A DNA stretch of 64,000 nucleotides from Viridibacillus sp050279675 (GTDB lineage Bacteria; Bacillota; Bacilli; Bacillales_A; Planococcaceae): NCBI RefSeq assembly GCF_050279675.1, contig NZ_JBNNUK010000017.1:14953-78952 (forward strand), written 5' to 3'. The notes below the pieces were generated by a model. That model was not told the DNA's origin and ran no database searches. It saw only the letters and a list, made by a program, of their open reading frames with translations. The position numbers and the translations under genes are program-made. Shown one piece after another: positions 8,634-15,331 of this stretch. Numbering within the stretch: the stretch's first letter is position 1; every line of letters starts with the position of its first letter.

Positions 8634-8816
8634 ATAAGAAAATCCCCTTCAAAGTGAAGAGGATTTATAACCTAAAAAGTTATAAGCAAGGACGGCACTC
8701 CTTGATCTCTGGTAACTACCACTAGGTAGCGCATGGGGAACCTTTCCCACCTCAGATAACTTTTATATATCTAATATATTCAAGATTCTTTATTAATAAC
8801 CATTAATTAGCTTAAC
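8634..8816 (-). ncRNA. Structured RNA copy B, possible antitoxin RNA
   Basis: This minus-strand transcript is predicted from the promoter at 8823-8851 and the terminator hairpin at its 3' end (GGATTT..CTTC/GAAG..AAATCC then TTTTCTTA). Bases 8634-8720 match copy A at 1808-1893. Further hairpins are visible: CAAGGA/TCCTTG, CTACC/GGTAG and TTATAAC/GTTATAA. The region beyond 8720 is not shared with copy A. It converges with the 37-aa peptide gene, so a type I antitoxin role is possible; an independent sRNA is equally open. Confidence 0.45.
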
Positions 8817-8822
8817 ACTTTC

Positions 8823-8851
8823 ATTATATTACTTTTTCTCTATAATGTAAA
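8823..8851 (-). promoter_or_regulatory. Sigma-A-like promoter for RNA copy B
   Basis: TTTACA, 17-base spacer, TATAAT on the minus strand. It lies just beyond the 3' end of the PBECR-like gene and reads into the structured element, so that element need not be only a 3' untranslated region. Confidence 0.5.
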
Positions 8852-8867
8852 TTAAAATTGACATTTT

Positions 8868-9611
8868 TTATTTAATGAAAAATGAAAATGGGTGAATTCG
8901 TCCAATCCGTAATCTCTTTTGAATTTTATCAGTACCATTATTTAAAATAAAAAAAGAACTCAAAAATAAACCACTTTCCTTATTCAATTTGATAGGCAAT
9001 ATAACGTGATCGTTTACCACTTTATATATTTCTACTGAATTTGGTTCCTTTGGATTTTGTCCTGCATAATCCGGATTAGCGATCATATCTGGTATATCCT
9101 GATAGTAAGTCATAAAATCACTCCAATGACCCCTCTTTACTAAATGCTTTAATACGCCGGGCGGCATAAATACATTAAAAGATACGCATTCAAGAGAGTA
9201 ATGATCAACTAAGCATTTTGGAATAACTCCCACCAGTTGAGTGTCAGTAGCCTGGGGATCTATAATTATTTCATCCCACGTTGTATAATAGCTGTCGCCT
9301 TCTCCATCATCGTACATTTCTAAGTATTCCTCTTGAGAAATATTAACGTGTAAGCAAGCATCTGAACAATAGGTATCACCTGCATCTATTACATAGCCTT
9401 CATTCATTACCTTATCGCACTGACGACAAATACGATACGGTAAGTCTGTCGTACTATCATCTAGTATTTCCTTTAATGGTTTATTAAATAACTCCATTAC
9501 TTTTGCTATTGATAGTTTCTGATCTACAGTAAGGTTGTTGTAGTCAAGACGCTGTATTTCAATCACTTCCTCAAGGGTTGTACGGTCTAATGTCAAATTG
9601 CAATTTATCAC
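8868..9611 (-). CDS. Zinc-ribbon plus PBECR-like nuclease-fold protein
   Basis: The predicted 247-aa product starts at GTG (AAAGGGAG eight bases upstream) rather than at the longer open start. Around residues 60-90 is a zinc motif, CRQC then CSDAC, of treble-clef type. The C-terminal third (about 145-235) contains FMPPGVLKHLVKRGHW, IPDMIANPDY and a strand-rich end. These resemble the phage-Barnase-EndoU-ColicinE5/D-RelE (PBECR) nuclease fold seen in phage and conjugative-element proteins delivered into recipients. It is the last gene of the DNA-processing module. The PBECR assignment is from memory of the motif; the zinc ligands are directly visible. Confidence 0.6.
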   Translation of the reverse strand: MINCNLTLDRTTLEEVIEIQRLDYNNLTVDQKLSIAKVMELFNKPLKEILDDSTTDLPYRICRQCDKVMNEGYVIDAGDTYCSDACLHVNISQEEYLEMYDDGEGDSYYTTWDEIIIDPQATDTQLVGVIPKCLVDHYSLECVSFNVFMPPGVLKHLVKRGHWSDFMTYYQDIPDMIANPDYAGQNPKEPNSVEIYKVVNDHVILPIKLNKESGLFLSSFFILNNGTDKIQKRLRIGRIHPFSFFIK

Positions 9612-9662
9612 TTTAAAAACTCCCTTTCGCACAACAATACAAAATAACAGGTATTATTGTAT

Positions 9663-10382
9663 TTATTTTTCTAGTCTCTTTTCGTCTTTGTAATAACACT
9701 CAATAGCAAATGGACACGTACCGCATCTACTTGATGGATTCGACTCGAATATGTCCATTTCTAATTTAGGAAACATCATTACTTCTTTTACTTTCATATC
9801 AATTTCAATAGCTAGGTCATAAGCCCACTTACGGGAAATTTCCATTTCTCGTCTTGTGTACTTAAACTTATCTTCCTTCCTGAATCTTAAGAAAGATAAA
9901 GTGGCGATCACTGTATCGTACCCGAAGATTTTACTTACGGCCCAAGCATACAAACCCATTTGATGAGTTGATGTAACATCGTATGGCACTCTATTTGTTT
10001 TCCAGTCATACAGGCAACCATCCTTTGTTAAAAGGTCAATGTAGCCTTGTATAATAGGTGCATTTAATGTTGGGGCTAAAGGTAGTTGAAAGTGTTTTTC
10101 AATCTCTAATACTCGCTTCTCTAAACGCTTCACTGGTACTTTCGCAACTAATCTTGCCATTGCATCTTTCTGCAGGTCAGGATGAAAGTTGGCTTCTATG
10201 AAACCACTTATTAAAGAATCTTCTAGCATTGCCCCTTGGAGTCGTTCTTCTGCTGCTTTATGAACACCTTTACCGAGAGCAAGAGGTAATGTCTCGATTT
10301 CTTCATATCCATCTACATACTTTTTCTTAAATCGAAAAGGACACGTTTCGTATAAAGAAAGACGAGAGTAAGAGAAAATCAT
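9663..10382 (-). CDS. PD-(D/E)XK exonuclease, RecB/Cas4-like
   Basis: This 239-aa protein begins FSYSRLSLYETCPFRFKKKY, the typical opening of AddB-C-terminal/Cas4-like nucleases. The nuclease core is GYIDLLTKD then YDWKTNR (Asp, D-x-K) around residues 120-135, with an HQMGLYAWA helix (QxxxY motif) after it. Cys14 plus Cys220, Cys223 and Cys229 match the four ligands of the iron-sulphur cluster found in this group. It overlaps the preceding gene by one base (TAATG), indicating coupled translation. With SSB and the ERF-like annealing protein upstream it probably forms a recombination set that resects DNA ends. Confidence 0.85.
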   Translation of the reverse strand: MIFSYSRLSLYETCPFRFKKKYVDGYEEIETLPLALGKGVHKAAEERLQGAMLEDSLISGFIEANFHPDLQKDAMARLVAKVPVKRLEKRVLEIEKHFQLPLAPTLNAPIIQGYIDLLTKDGCLYDWKTNRVPYDVTSTHQMGLYAWAVSKIFGYDTVIATLSFLRFRKEDKFKYTRREMEISRKWAYDLAIEIDMKVKEVMMFPKLEMDIFESNPSSRCGTCPFAIECYYKDEKRLEK

Positions 10383-10765
10383 TATTTTTTACTCTTCATA
10401 AAAAAATCGTCTGTAGCAAAGAATCCACTTTCAATTAATTTATGGAGTTCAAAATCAATTTCATCTAAATCCTCTGTGTCCATTTCTAAAAATACAGCTA
10501 CCAATTTATCAATTAATAATTCGAGGTAGTTAAATATATCCTCATTATTTGTATAGGTGTACATACTTTCATAACCAAAGTTTTCAAAGTGATAAAACGA
10601 TATATCCAGTTCAATTTGAAGAGTTCCTATGGGTACTGAATCAAAATGTTCTATATCGACTCCACCAATTAAACCTTTATATACGCTTATATTTTCTTTT
10701 GACGAATAGATACGCCTAACTTTCATGTATTTATTAACCATACAAATGGCATTTTCTAAATTCAT
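10382..10765 (-). CDS. Conserved-looking hypothetical protein
   Basis: I place the start at the ATG preceded by AGAGGAAAACAAA (MNLENAICMV, 127 aa). The protein is acidic, soluble and mixed alpha/beta, with a C-terminal helix rich in Asp and Glu (TEDLDEIDFELHKLIES). No family is recognised. It lies after the terminator that follows ssb and overlaps the nuclease gene by one base, so the two are likely co-translated. It may be an accessory factor of the nuclease. Confidence 0.65.
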   Translation of the reverse strand: MNLENAICMVNKYMKVRRIYSSKENISVYKGLIGGVDIEHFDSVPIGTLQIELDISFYHFENFGYESMYTYTNNEDIFNYLELLIDKLVAVFLEMDTEDLDEIDFELHKLIESGFFATDDFFMKSKK

Positions 10766-10805
10766 TTTGTTTTCCTCTTTCTTGGTCAAATTTTTATAAA
10801 AAAAA

Positions 10806-10831
10806 GCCGATTGTCTAAGAAAACAATCGGC
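10806..10831 (-). terminator. Terminator after ssb
   Basis: GCCGATTGT and ACAATCGGC form a perfect 9-bp stem with an eight-base loop, with T-runs on both sides (TTTTT on the minus strand). It partly separates ssb from the nuclease pair. Confidence 0.8.
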
Positions 10832-10858
10832 TTTTAAATCAATCAGAACTTATTTTGT

Positions 10859-11377
10859 TTAGAATGGAAGGTCATCATCTGAAGGGAGTTGTGCGAATGG
10901 ATCATCGCTTACTCGACTATTACCCCCACCATTTGTTGTACCGTTTTGCTGTTGGTACGAAGAATTACCTCCTGGATTTTGCTGTCTGTTTTGCTGTGGT
11001 GAATTGTTGTAATTCCCTTGTTGTTCTGAATTAGCAACCGGGCGACCATTCCCTTGTTGTTGCTTAGAATCAAGGTATTTTATATTACTTATAATCACTT
11101 CTGTAATATAGACACGTTTACCATCGGGATCTTCATAGTTACGAGATTGGATTCTACCAGTAACACCTAGTTGAGAACCCTTTTTCGTATTATTGGCTAA
11201 TGCTTCTGCTCGCTTGTCCCAAACTTGGCACAAAATAAAGTCCACATCATATTCACCATTAGCATTTTTGAAGTCACGTTGGACTGCTAAAGTGAAGCTA
11301 CCTGATGCTTTTCCAGTTGGTGTGAAACGTAATTCCGCATCCTTTGTTAAACGGCCAATTAAATTTACTGTATTCAT
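10859..11377 (-). CDS. ssb: Single-stranded DNA-binding protein
   Basis: This 172-aa protein is a classical bacterial SSB. An OB-fold occupies residues 1-105 (MNTVNLIGRLTKDAELRFT, FTLAVQRDFKN, DFILCQVWDKRAEALA, VTGRIQSRNYEDPDGKRVY). A Gln/Asn/Gly-rich linker follows, with the acidic tip DDPFAQLPSDDDLPF that recruits partner proteins. It is complete. Plasmid-borne SSBs typically protect DNA entering a recipient and suppress the SOS response; here it neighbours an ERF-like annealing protein and a nuclease. The start has GGAGAG eight bases upstream. Confidence 0.95.
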   Translation of the reverse strand: MNTVNLIGRLTKDAELRFTPTGKASGSFTLAVQRDFKNANGEYDVDFILCQVWDKRAEALANNTKKGSQLGVTGRIQSRNYEDPDGKRVYITEVIISNIKYLDSKQQQGNGRPVANSEQQGNYNNSPQQNRQQNPGGNSSYQQQNGTTNGGGNSRVSDDPFAQLPSDDDLPF

Positions 11378-11415
11378 ATAAAACTCTCCAATTCTTATTT
11401 TCTTTTTTAATCAGC

Positions 11416-12144
11416 TCAATTATTTTGCTGATATTCTTTATCTACATAGCGAAAGTTAAGAAAAAGAACTCGTAAAAATATACCTTCCATGTCAAAGTCC
11501 ATATCTACATATGAAGCTTTCCATGCCATACGAGCAATCTCTGTACCTTCTCTAGCCCAACTGCAGCGATCTTCTTCATTTAAAATGAATTCCGATACGA
11601 TCTTACTGTAGGCTAAATAGATACCTGTTTTTTCAGCCATATTCATAATTAGCTCAAGTTGTTCAGCTTTTTGTTCTTCTGAATAATCAACAAAAGAAGC
11701 TACTAGGAACATAGCAAACAGTTTTCTTAATTCACTATTTTCATGTTGTTTCCAGTCCGTAAATATTTCATCACGTTTTTTTTGAAAGCCCTCTAAAGAG
11801 CTTCGTTTATATTCATCCCATCCGATTTTTTTTAGCTGATAATTATTCAAGGTATATGCACCATGTTTTTTCTTACCATTTTCTTTTTTCGGAAAGTATT
11901 TTTCTTTAACAACTTGATAAGGTGTATTAGTTAAACGACTCTCAAAATCGAGAACGCCACCTTTAACACCGCAATACCAACATTTGTAGACATTATCATG
12001 AGTATTTAAAGATAAATACCACTTGTCCTTATTACCATCCTCATTACAGAATGGACATTTACATGTTGTTTCTCTTTTCCCATAAGTACGAGGGTTGAAA
12101 GTTAATCCATTTTGTTCTGCAATTTCTATAATCCTGGGTAACAT
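11416..12144 (-). CDS. CHC2-type zinc-finger protein, primase-like N-terminus
   Basis: This 242-aa protein has a zinc finger with CPFC (near residue 30) and CWYCG (near residue 56), the layout of the DnaG primase zinc domain (zf-CHC2), followed by a helix like that of primases (GGVLDFESRL). The rest is helical and shows no TOPRIM catalytic motif. Only the template-recognition part of a primase is therefore present, and it cannot be called an active primase. It lies between ssb and the ERF-like gene. It may help load proteins on single-stranded DNA or prime in concert with host enzymes. Confidence 0.75.
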   Translation of the reverse strand: MLPRIIEIAEQNGLTFNPRTYGKRETTCKCPFCNEDGNKDKWYLSLNTHDNVYKCWYCGVKGGVLDFESRLTNTPYQVVKEKYFPKKENGKKKHGAYTLNNYQLKKIGWDEYKRSSLEGFQKKRDEIFTDWKQHENSELRKLFAMFLVASFVDYSEEQKAEQLELIMNMAEKTGIYLAYSKIVSEFILNEEDRCSWAREGTEIARMAWKASYVDMDFDMEGIFLRVLFLNFRYVDKEYQQNN

Positions 12145-12167
12145 TCAACCACTCCCCTTAGAGTTTT

Positions 12168-13190
12168 TTATAGTTTTACAGCTTCTAACAACTTGAATGT
12201 ATTTTGTTCAGTAGTAGCAATGAGTACCTTTTGGTTCTCTTTACCATCTAGTTTATTAGCTTCATCTAATTTTGCTTGACGAGCCATAATCAGAACGCTT
12301 ACACCATTTTCATCAACTACCGCAATTCGAGCTGTTCTTTCATTTTTAGGAGTAGTTACATACTGAATCCCTTTAAGTGAGTATTCAACAAACTGCAATC
12401 CGCTTTGTTCTTGCTGTTGCGGTTGAATTTGAGTTTGTTTTTCAGCTTGTTGTTGAGGTATTTGTTGTTGTTCATGCTGTGACACATTATGTTGAGTCTC
12501 GTTTTTTGGCTGAATATTAGCATCCTGTTGTGTAGCTACTTTTTCAGCATTTGCAATCCAATGTTCGAGATTTGTTTTAACTGGCTCGAAGTCATAGTCT
12601 TTCATGCTCTCAAAACCGTATGCGTTAATTTTTGAGATAACATCATTTACATTGACAGAACGTAATTTAGCCAGCTTTTCAGCTAGTTTCATTAGAAAAT
12701 CTCTATGTTCATCACTCATTTGAGGTGCTAACTGTTGTTCTTCTAATCTGCGTTGATAGTTGTCAGGATCATCACCATCTGTCGCAATGTTAAATTGCTT
12801 TAAGAGAAAGTTCTTTTCTGCATATGTAAGAGCTTTACCTACGCCTTTTTCCCCTGCAATATCAACACCTTGTGAATAGAATGGTACAGTTACTTCTTCA
12901 CCGCTTTCAGGATCACACCAAACAAATTCTAAATCCAACTCCGTAAAATACGTTGTCGTGATTTTATTCTTTTCGTATTTATCCACGTTTTCAACACTTG
13001 TTTCAGTAACTTTATGTCCAATAATGCGTGGCATAAGTACTAAACCTACATTATCCAACTCTTTACGTACTGCACCCACAACTTGTGATGCTGACACGTA
13101 GCTGTACTGTTTGCTTTCTGCTCCTTTTTGTAAATAAGGACTAATATTCTTTCTTGCTTCTAATAACTTTCTATAAACATTTTTCGACAT
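12168..13190 (-). CDS. ERF-family single-strand annealing protein
   Basis: This 340-aa protein has an N-terminal ERF-like domain (about 1-165). Landmarks are a YVSASQVVGAVRKELDNVG helix, strands reading TTYFTELDLEFVW, and DIAGEKGVGKALTYAEKNFLLKQFNI followed by DGDDPD, the most characteristic part of the family. A Gln-rich linker (about 215-265) leads to a compact C-terminal domain (about 268-340). ERF proteins anneal complementary single strands and are typical of temperate phages and some large plasmids. It heads the module with the CHC2 protein, SSB and the PD-(D/E)XK nuclease. Its promoter region lies beyond RNA copy 1. Confidence 0.85.
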   Translation of the reverse strand: MSKNVYRKLLEARKNISPYLQKGAESKQYSYVSASQVVGAVRKELDNVGLVLMPRIIGHKVTETSVENVDKYEKNKITTTYFTELDLEFVWCDPESGEEVTVPFYSQGVDIAGEKGVGKALTYAEKNFLLKQFNIATDGDDPDNYQRRLEEQQLAPQMSDEHRDFLMKLAEKLAKLRSVNVNDVISKINAYGFESMKDYDFEPVKTNLEHWIANAEKVATQQDANIQPKNETQHNVSQHEQQQIPQQQAEKQTQIQPQQQEQSGLQFVEYSLKGIQYVTTPKNERTARIAVVDENGVSVLIMARQAKLDEANKLDGKENQKVLIATTEQNTFKLLEAVKL

Positions 13191-13284
13191 ACCCGATCTC
13201 TCCCTTTAATTGATTGTATTTTTATATATATATAAATCCGCTAAGTAGCGAAGATTTACCGAACTATCGTTTTTGAACACAAAA

Positions 13285-13537
13285 AAATCCGACAAAACAT
13301 CTTTTGTAAACAAAAGATAGTTCTATCGGATTTCTAATTAACTTTTAATTTTTTGGCACAAGTGCCCGTTACATTGTCCTTCAGTGGGACGTAACGAATG
13401 GTTTTATGCCAATCTCCTGACTTCTCCATAAACATTGTTTATACGGTCGGCATTTGGCTTCTACTACATACGGAATAATCATCTAGTTCATATTCGCTAA
13501 CTGCGTATGTAATAGCTAATGGTTTAAGTGTTGCTCT
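13285..13537 (-). ncRNA. Structured small RNA, copy 1, with terminator
   Basis: The approximately 250-nt minus-strand RNA is predicted from the promoter at 13544-13572 to the terminator hairpin at 13285-13333 (TCCGA/TCGGA plus ATCTTTTGT/ACAAAAGAT). Bases 13355-13539 align without gaps to 56955-57139 with nine differences. Visible stems are CGTTAC/GTAACG with inner GTCC/GGAC, a nested ATGCC..GAC..ATAAAC/GTTTAT..GTC..GGCAT arm, GGCA/TGCC, and TACATACG/CGTATGTA with outer CTA/TAG. The last changes to CTT/AAG in copy 2, a compensatory change. The small minus-strand frame crossing it is probably not translated. Rfam's 'Bacillus-plasmid' motif is one family to compare; I cannot confirm identity. 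Confidence 0.8.
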
Positions 13538-13543
13538 GCATAT

Positions 13544-13572
13544 ATAATATCAAACCATTAGCTATGTTTCAA
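13544..13572 (-). promoter_or_regulatory. Sigma-A promoter for RNA copy 1, inside an inverted repeat
   Basis: TTGAAA, exactly 17 bases, TATTAT on the minus strand. A perfect 13-bp inverted repeat, TAGCTAATGGTTT (13513-13525) and AAACCATTAGCTA (13552-13564), surrounds the -10 box and start point. One arm fills the promoter spacer and the other is the first transcribed segment. This suits an operator or a cruciform. The repeat is absent at copy 2. Confidence 0.75.
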
Positions 13573-13626
13573 CTTTTTTTGCATAAACAGCTAAATGTTC
13601 TTAATTTTTCTGCATCAAGAGTACAG

Positions 13627-14352
13627 TTAGGTGAACTCGTCTTTAATCAACTGATTATTTTCAGCATCTAAAAAATACATTTTATTATTAACGCCAGTTT
13701 CCAATTTGAGAAAAATATCAGAATCCAATGCAACTCGTAGCTTTATTTGGCTCTTAGCTAGTAAAGGTATCAGAGGTTCAACATATTCTTTTTTCTCCGT
13801 AATAATAATCATACGTTTAACAAAGTCCTCGTCATACAACAGATAGCGTTGTAGATCAGCTCCCTTGTCATTTAAAACATATACGTACATATCTGATTTT
13901 TTAGTTCTTATGATACCAGTAAACGGTTGCTGCACCTTCCACATTTCAAATTCAGAAAAATACTGATATAGATTGTAAAATGACAAGCATTTCAAAATAC
14001 TCTTTATTTCATATTGTGACCAATAATTTTTATGGTAATGAGGATGATTGACGATTTCTGCTCCTAATTCGCCAAGTGTAAAAATCGGTATGGTTTGGTT
14101 GTTACGGACAACAGTGTGCTTAATTATTTTTTTTTCAGAAATCATTTTGTCAGCTTTTTTACGAGTTAAGCCGAATAAAAGTTCAGCCTGTTTCGAGCCG
14201 ATTATAGGAACGACCATAAGGGCTTTTAACAACTTCATTTCGCTTTTGTTAGTTCCTGATTTTCTTTCATTTCCAGTTACTTTCAATTGCTCTACCCAAT
14301 TAACCGACCATTCATATGATGATAATGAATATGGACTGATTGTTAAATCCAT
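13627..14352 (-). CDS. Winged-helix protein, Replic_Relax-like (short)
   Basis: This 241-aa protein has an N-terminal winged-helix region (about 38-105: SEMKLLKALMVVPIIGSKQAE, then RKKADKMISEKKIIKH, then IPIFTLGELGAEIV). A C-terminal alpha/beta half follows, with no catalytic motif that I can see. The order, wHTH then an 'xxLTxxG' strand then a nuclease-like fold, matches the larger protein at 18.5 kb and the Replic_Relax family. It follows the S1-domain gene by three bases (TAG CTC ATG) and is likely translationally coupled. It may bind the transfer origin or regulate the operon. The family assignment is moderate. Confidence 0.55.
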   Translation of the reverse strand: MDLTISPYSLSSYEWSVNWVEQLKVTGNERKSGTNKSEMKLLKALMVVPIIGSKQAELLFGLTRKKADKMISEKKIIKHTVVRNNQTIPIFTLGELGAEIVNHPHYHKNYWSQYEIKSILKCLSFYNLYQYFSEFEMWKVQQPFTGIIRTKKSDMYVYVLNDKGADLQRYLLYDEDFVKRMIIITEKKEYVEPLIPLLAKSQIKLRVALDSDIFLKLETGVNNKMYFLDAENNQLIKDEFT

Positions 14353-14355
14353 GAG

Positions 14356-15201
14356 CTACATTTTACGCACGATTTTTGTTGTCATTTGTTCTCTTTCAGC
14401 GCTAATATTTAACACTCGCACCAATACACGCTCACCGATTTTTACATCCTCAAATTTCATATGATTAGCCAGTGAATCGACACCATCTGTTAAATTCACG
14501 AAGATACCGTATTCTGTAATTCCTGATACTTTTCCAACGTATTCATTACCTTTCAAATAACGTTGAGCTTGACCTTGCCAGGGATTAGGTAGTGTCTGCT
14601 TGATACTTACTTTAACGTCTTGCTTTTCTTTATCGATGGACAATACTTTTACTTTAATGTGATCTCCAACTCTTGCTTCATCATGAATGTTGTTAATCCA
14701 TCCGTAACGAATTTCGCTAGGACTAATTTTAGTTTCAATTCCACCAATGTCCACGATAATAGCGTTAGACAAGATTGCCTGAACAACTGAATGAATTGTA
14801 TCGCCCACTTTAATATTACGTAATGTGATTTCAGCGCTTTGCTTTTTAGCTTCTAGTCTACTACCGATTACAATTTCATTTTCTCGATCAAAGTTTAAAA
14901 TCTTAAAGTTTACAACTCGGCCTGTTAAATAGCGTAATTCGTTTATGTTAGTTGTACCTGAATGTTCTGCAGGGATATTTACTCGAATTGTACCAAGTTC
15001 ACATATAGCGCAAGATTTGCCTGCAATATTTTCAATACCTTTAACTTCTGCGCTTAAGATAAGGTTGTTTTGAAAAGCGTTGTATACATCTTTCCAATGC
15101 TTATCAATTACTCTTTGACGTTTATTCTCCAAAACCTTTTCAGGGCTGAACCCTTCAATTAATACACCTTGTAATGCTTGTAAGTCTTCTGCATGTGCCA
15201 T
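14356..15201 (-). CDS. S1-domain RNA-binding protein
   Basis: This 281-aa protein has two S1/OB repeats in its C-terminal half. The first (about 130-195) reads VGDTIHSVVQAILSNAIIVD..KVKVLSIDKEKQDVKVSIKQ. The second (about 212-280) reads GNEYVGKVSGITEYGIFVNL..VLVRVLNISAEREQ. The N-terminal half is divergent but strand-rich and may hold a third, degenerate OB fold. S1 repeats bind single-stranded RNA and occur in ribosomal protein S1, PNPase and RNase E. A plasmid copy directly beside the coupling ATPase is uncommon. It could bind transfer transcripts or single-stranded DNA. The start has AAAAGGAG eight bases upstream. Confidence 0.85.
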   Translation of the reverse strand: MAHAEDLQALQGVLIEGFSPEKVLENKRQRVIDKHWKDVYNAFQNNLILSAEVKGIENIAGKSCAICELGTIRVNIPAEHSGTTNINELRYLTGRVVNFKILNFDRENEIVIGSRLEAKKQSAEITLRNIKVGDTIHSVVQAILSNAIIVDIGGIETKISPSEIRYGWINNIHDEARVGDHIKVKVLSIDKEKQDVKVSIKQTLPNPWQGQAQRYLKGNEYVGKVSGITEYGIFVNLTDGVDSLANHMKFEDVKIGERVLVRVLNISAEREQMTTKIVRKM

Positions 15202-15331
15202 TTTTATTTCTCCTTTTTATTTAACTATCTGTTTTTTAAAAAATGCTCTTACAATGTCCATTAGTTACGATTGATGTTCATTCAGTAATTAAACGAAGGG
15301 TACAGTCCCCCTTTCAATGTGCTTTGGAATA

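Noticed and set aside
11416..12144. Full DNA primase
   Set aside because: Only the CHC2 zinc finger is present; the TOPRIM catalytic motifs are missing.
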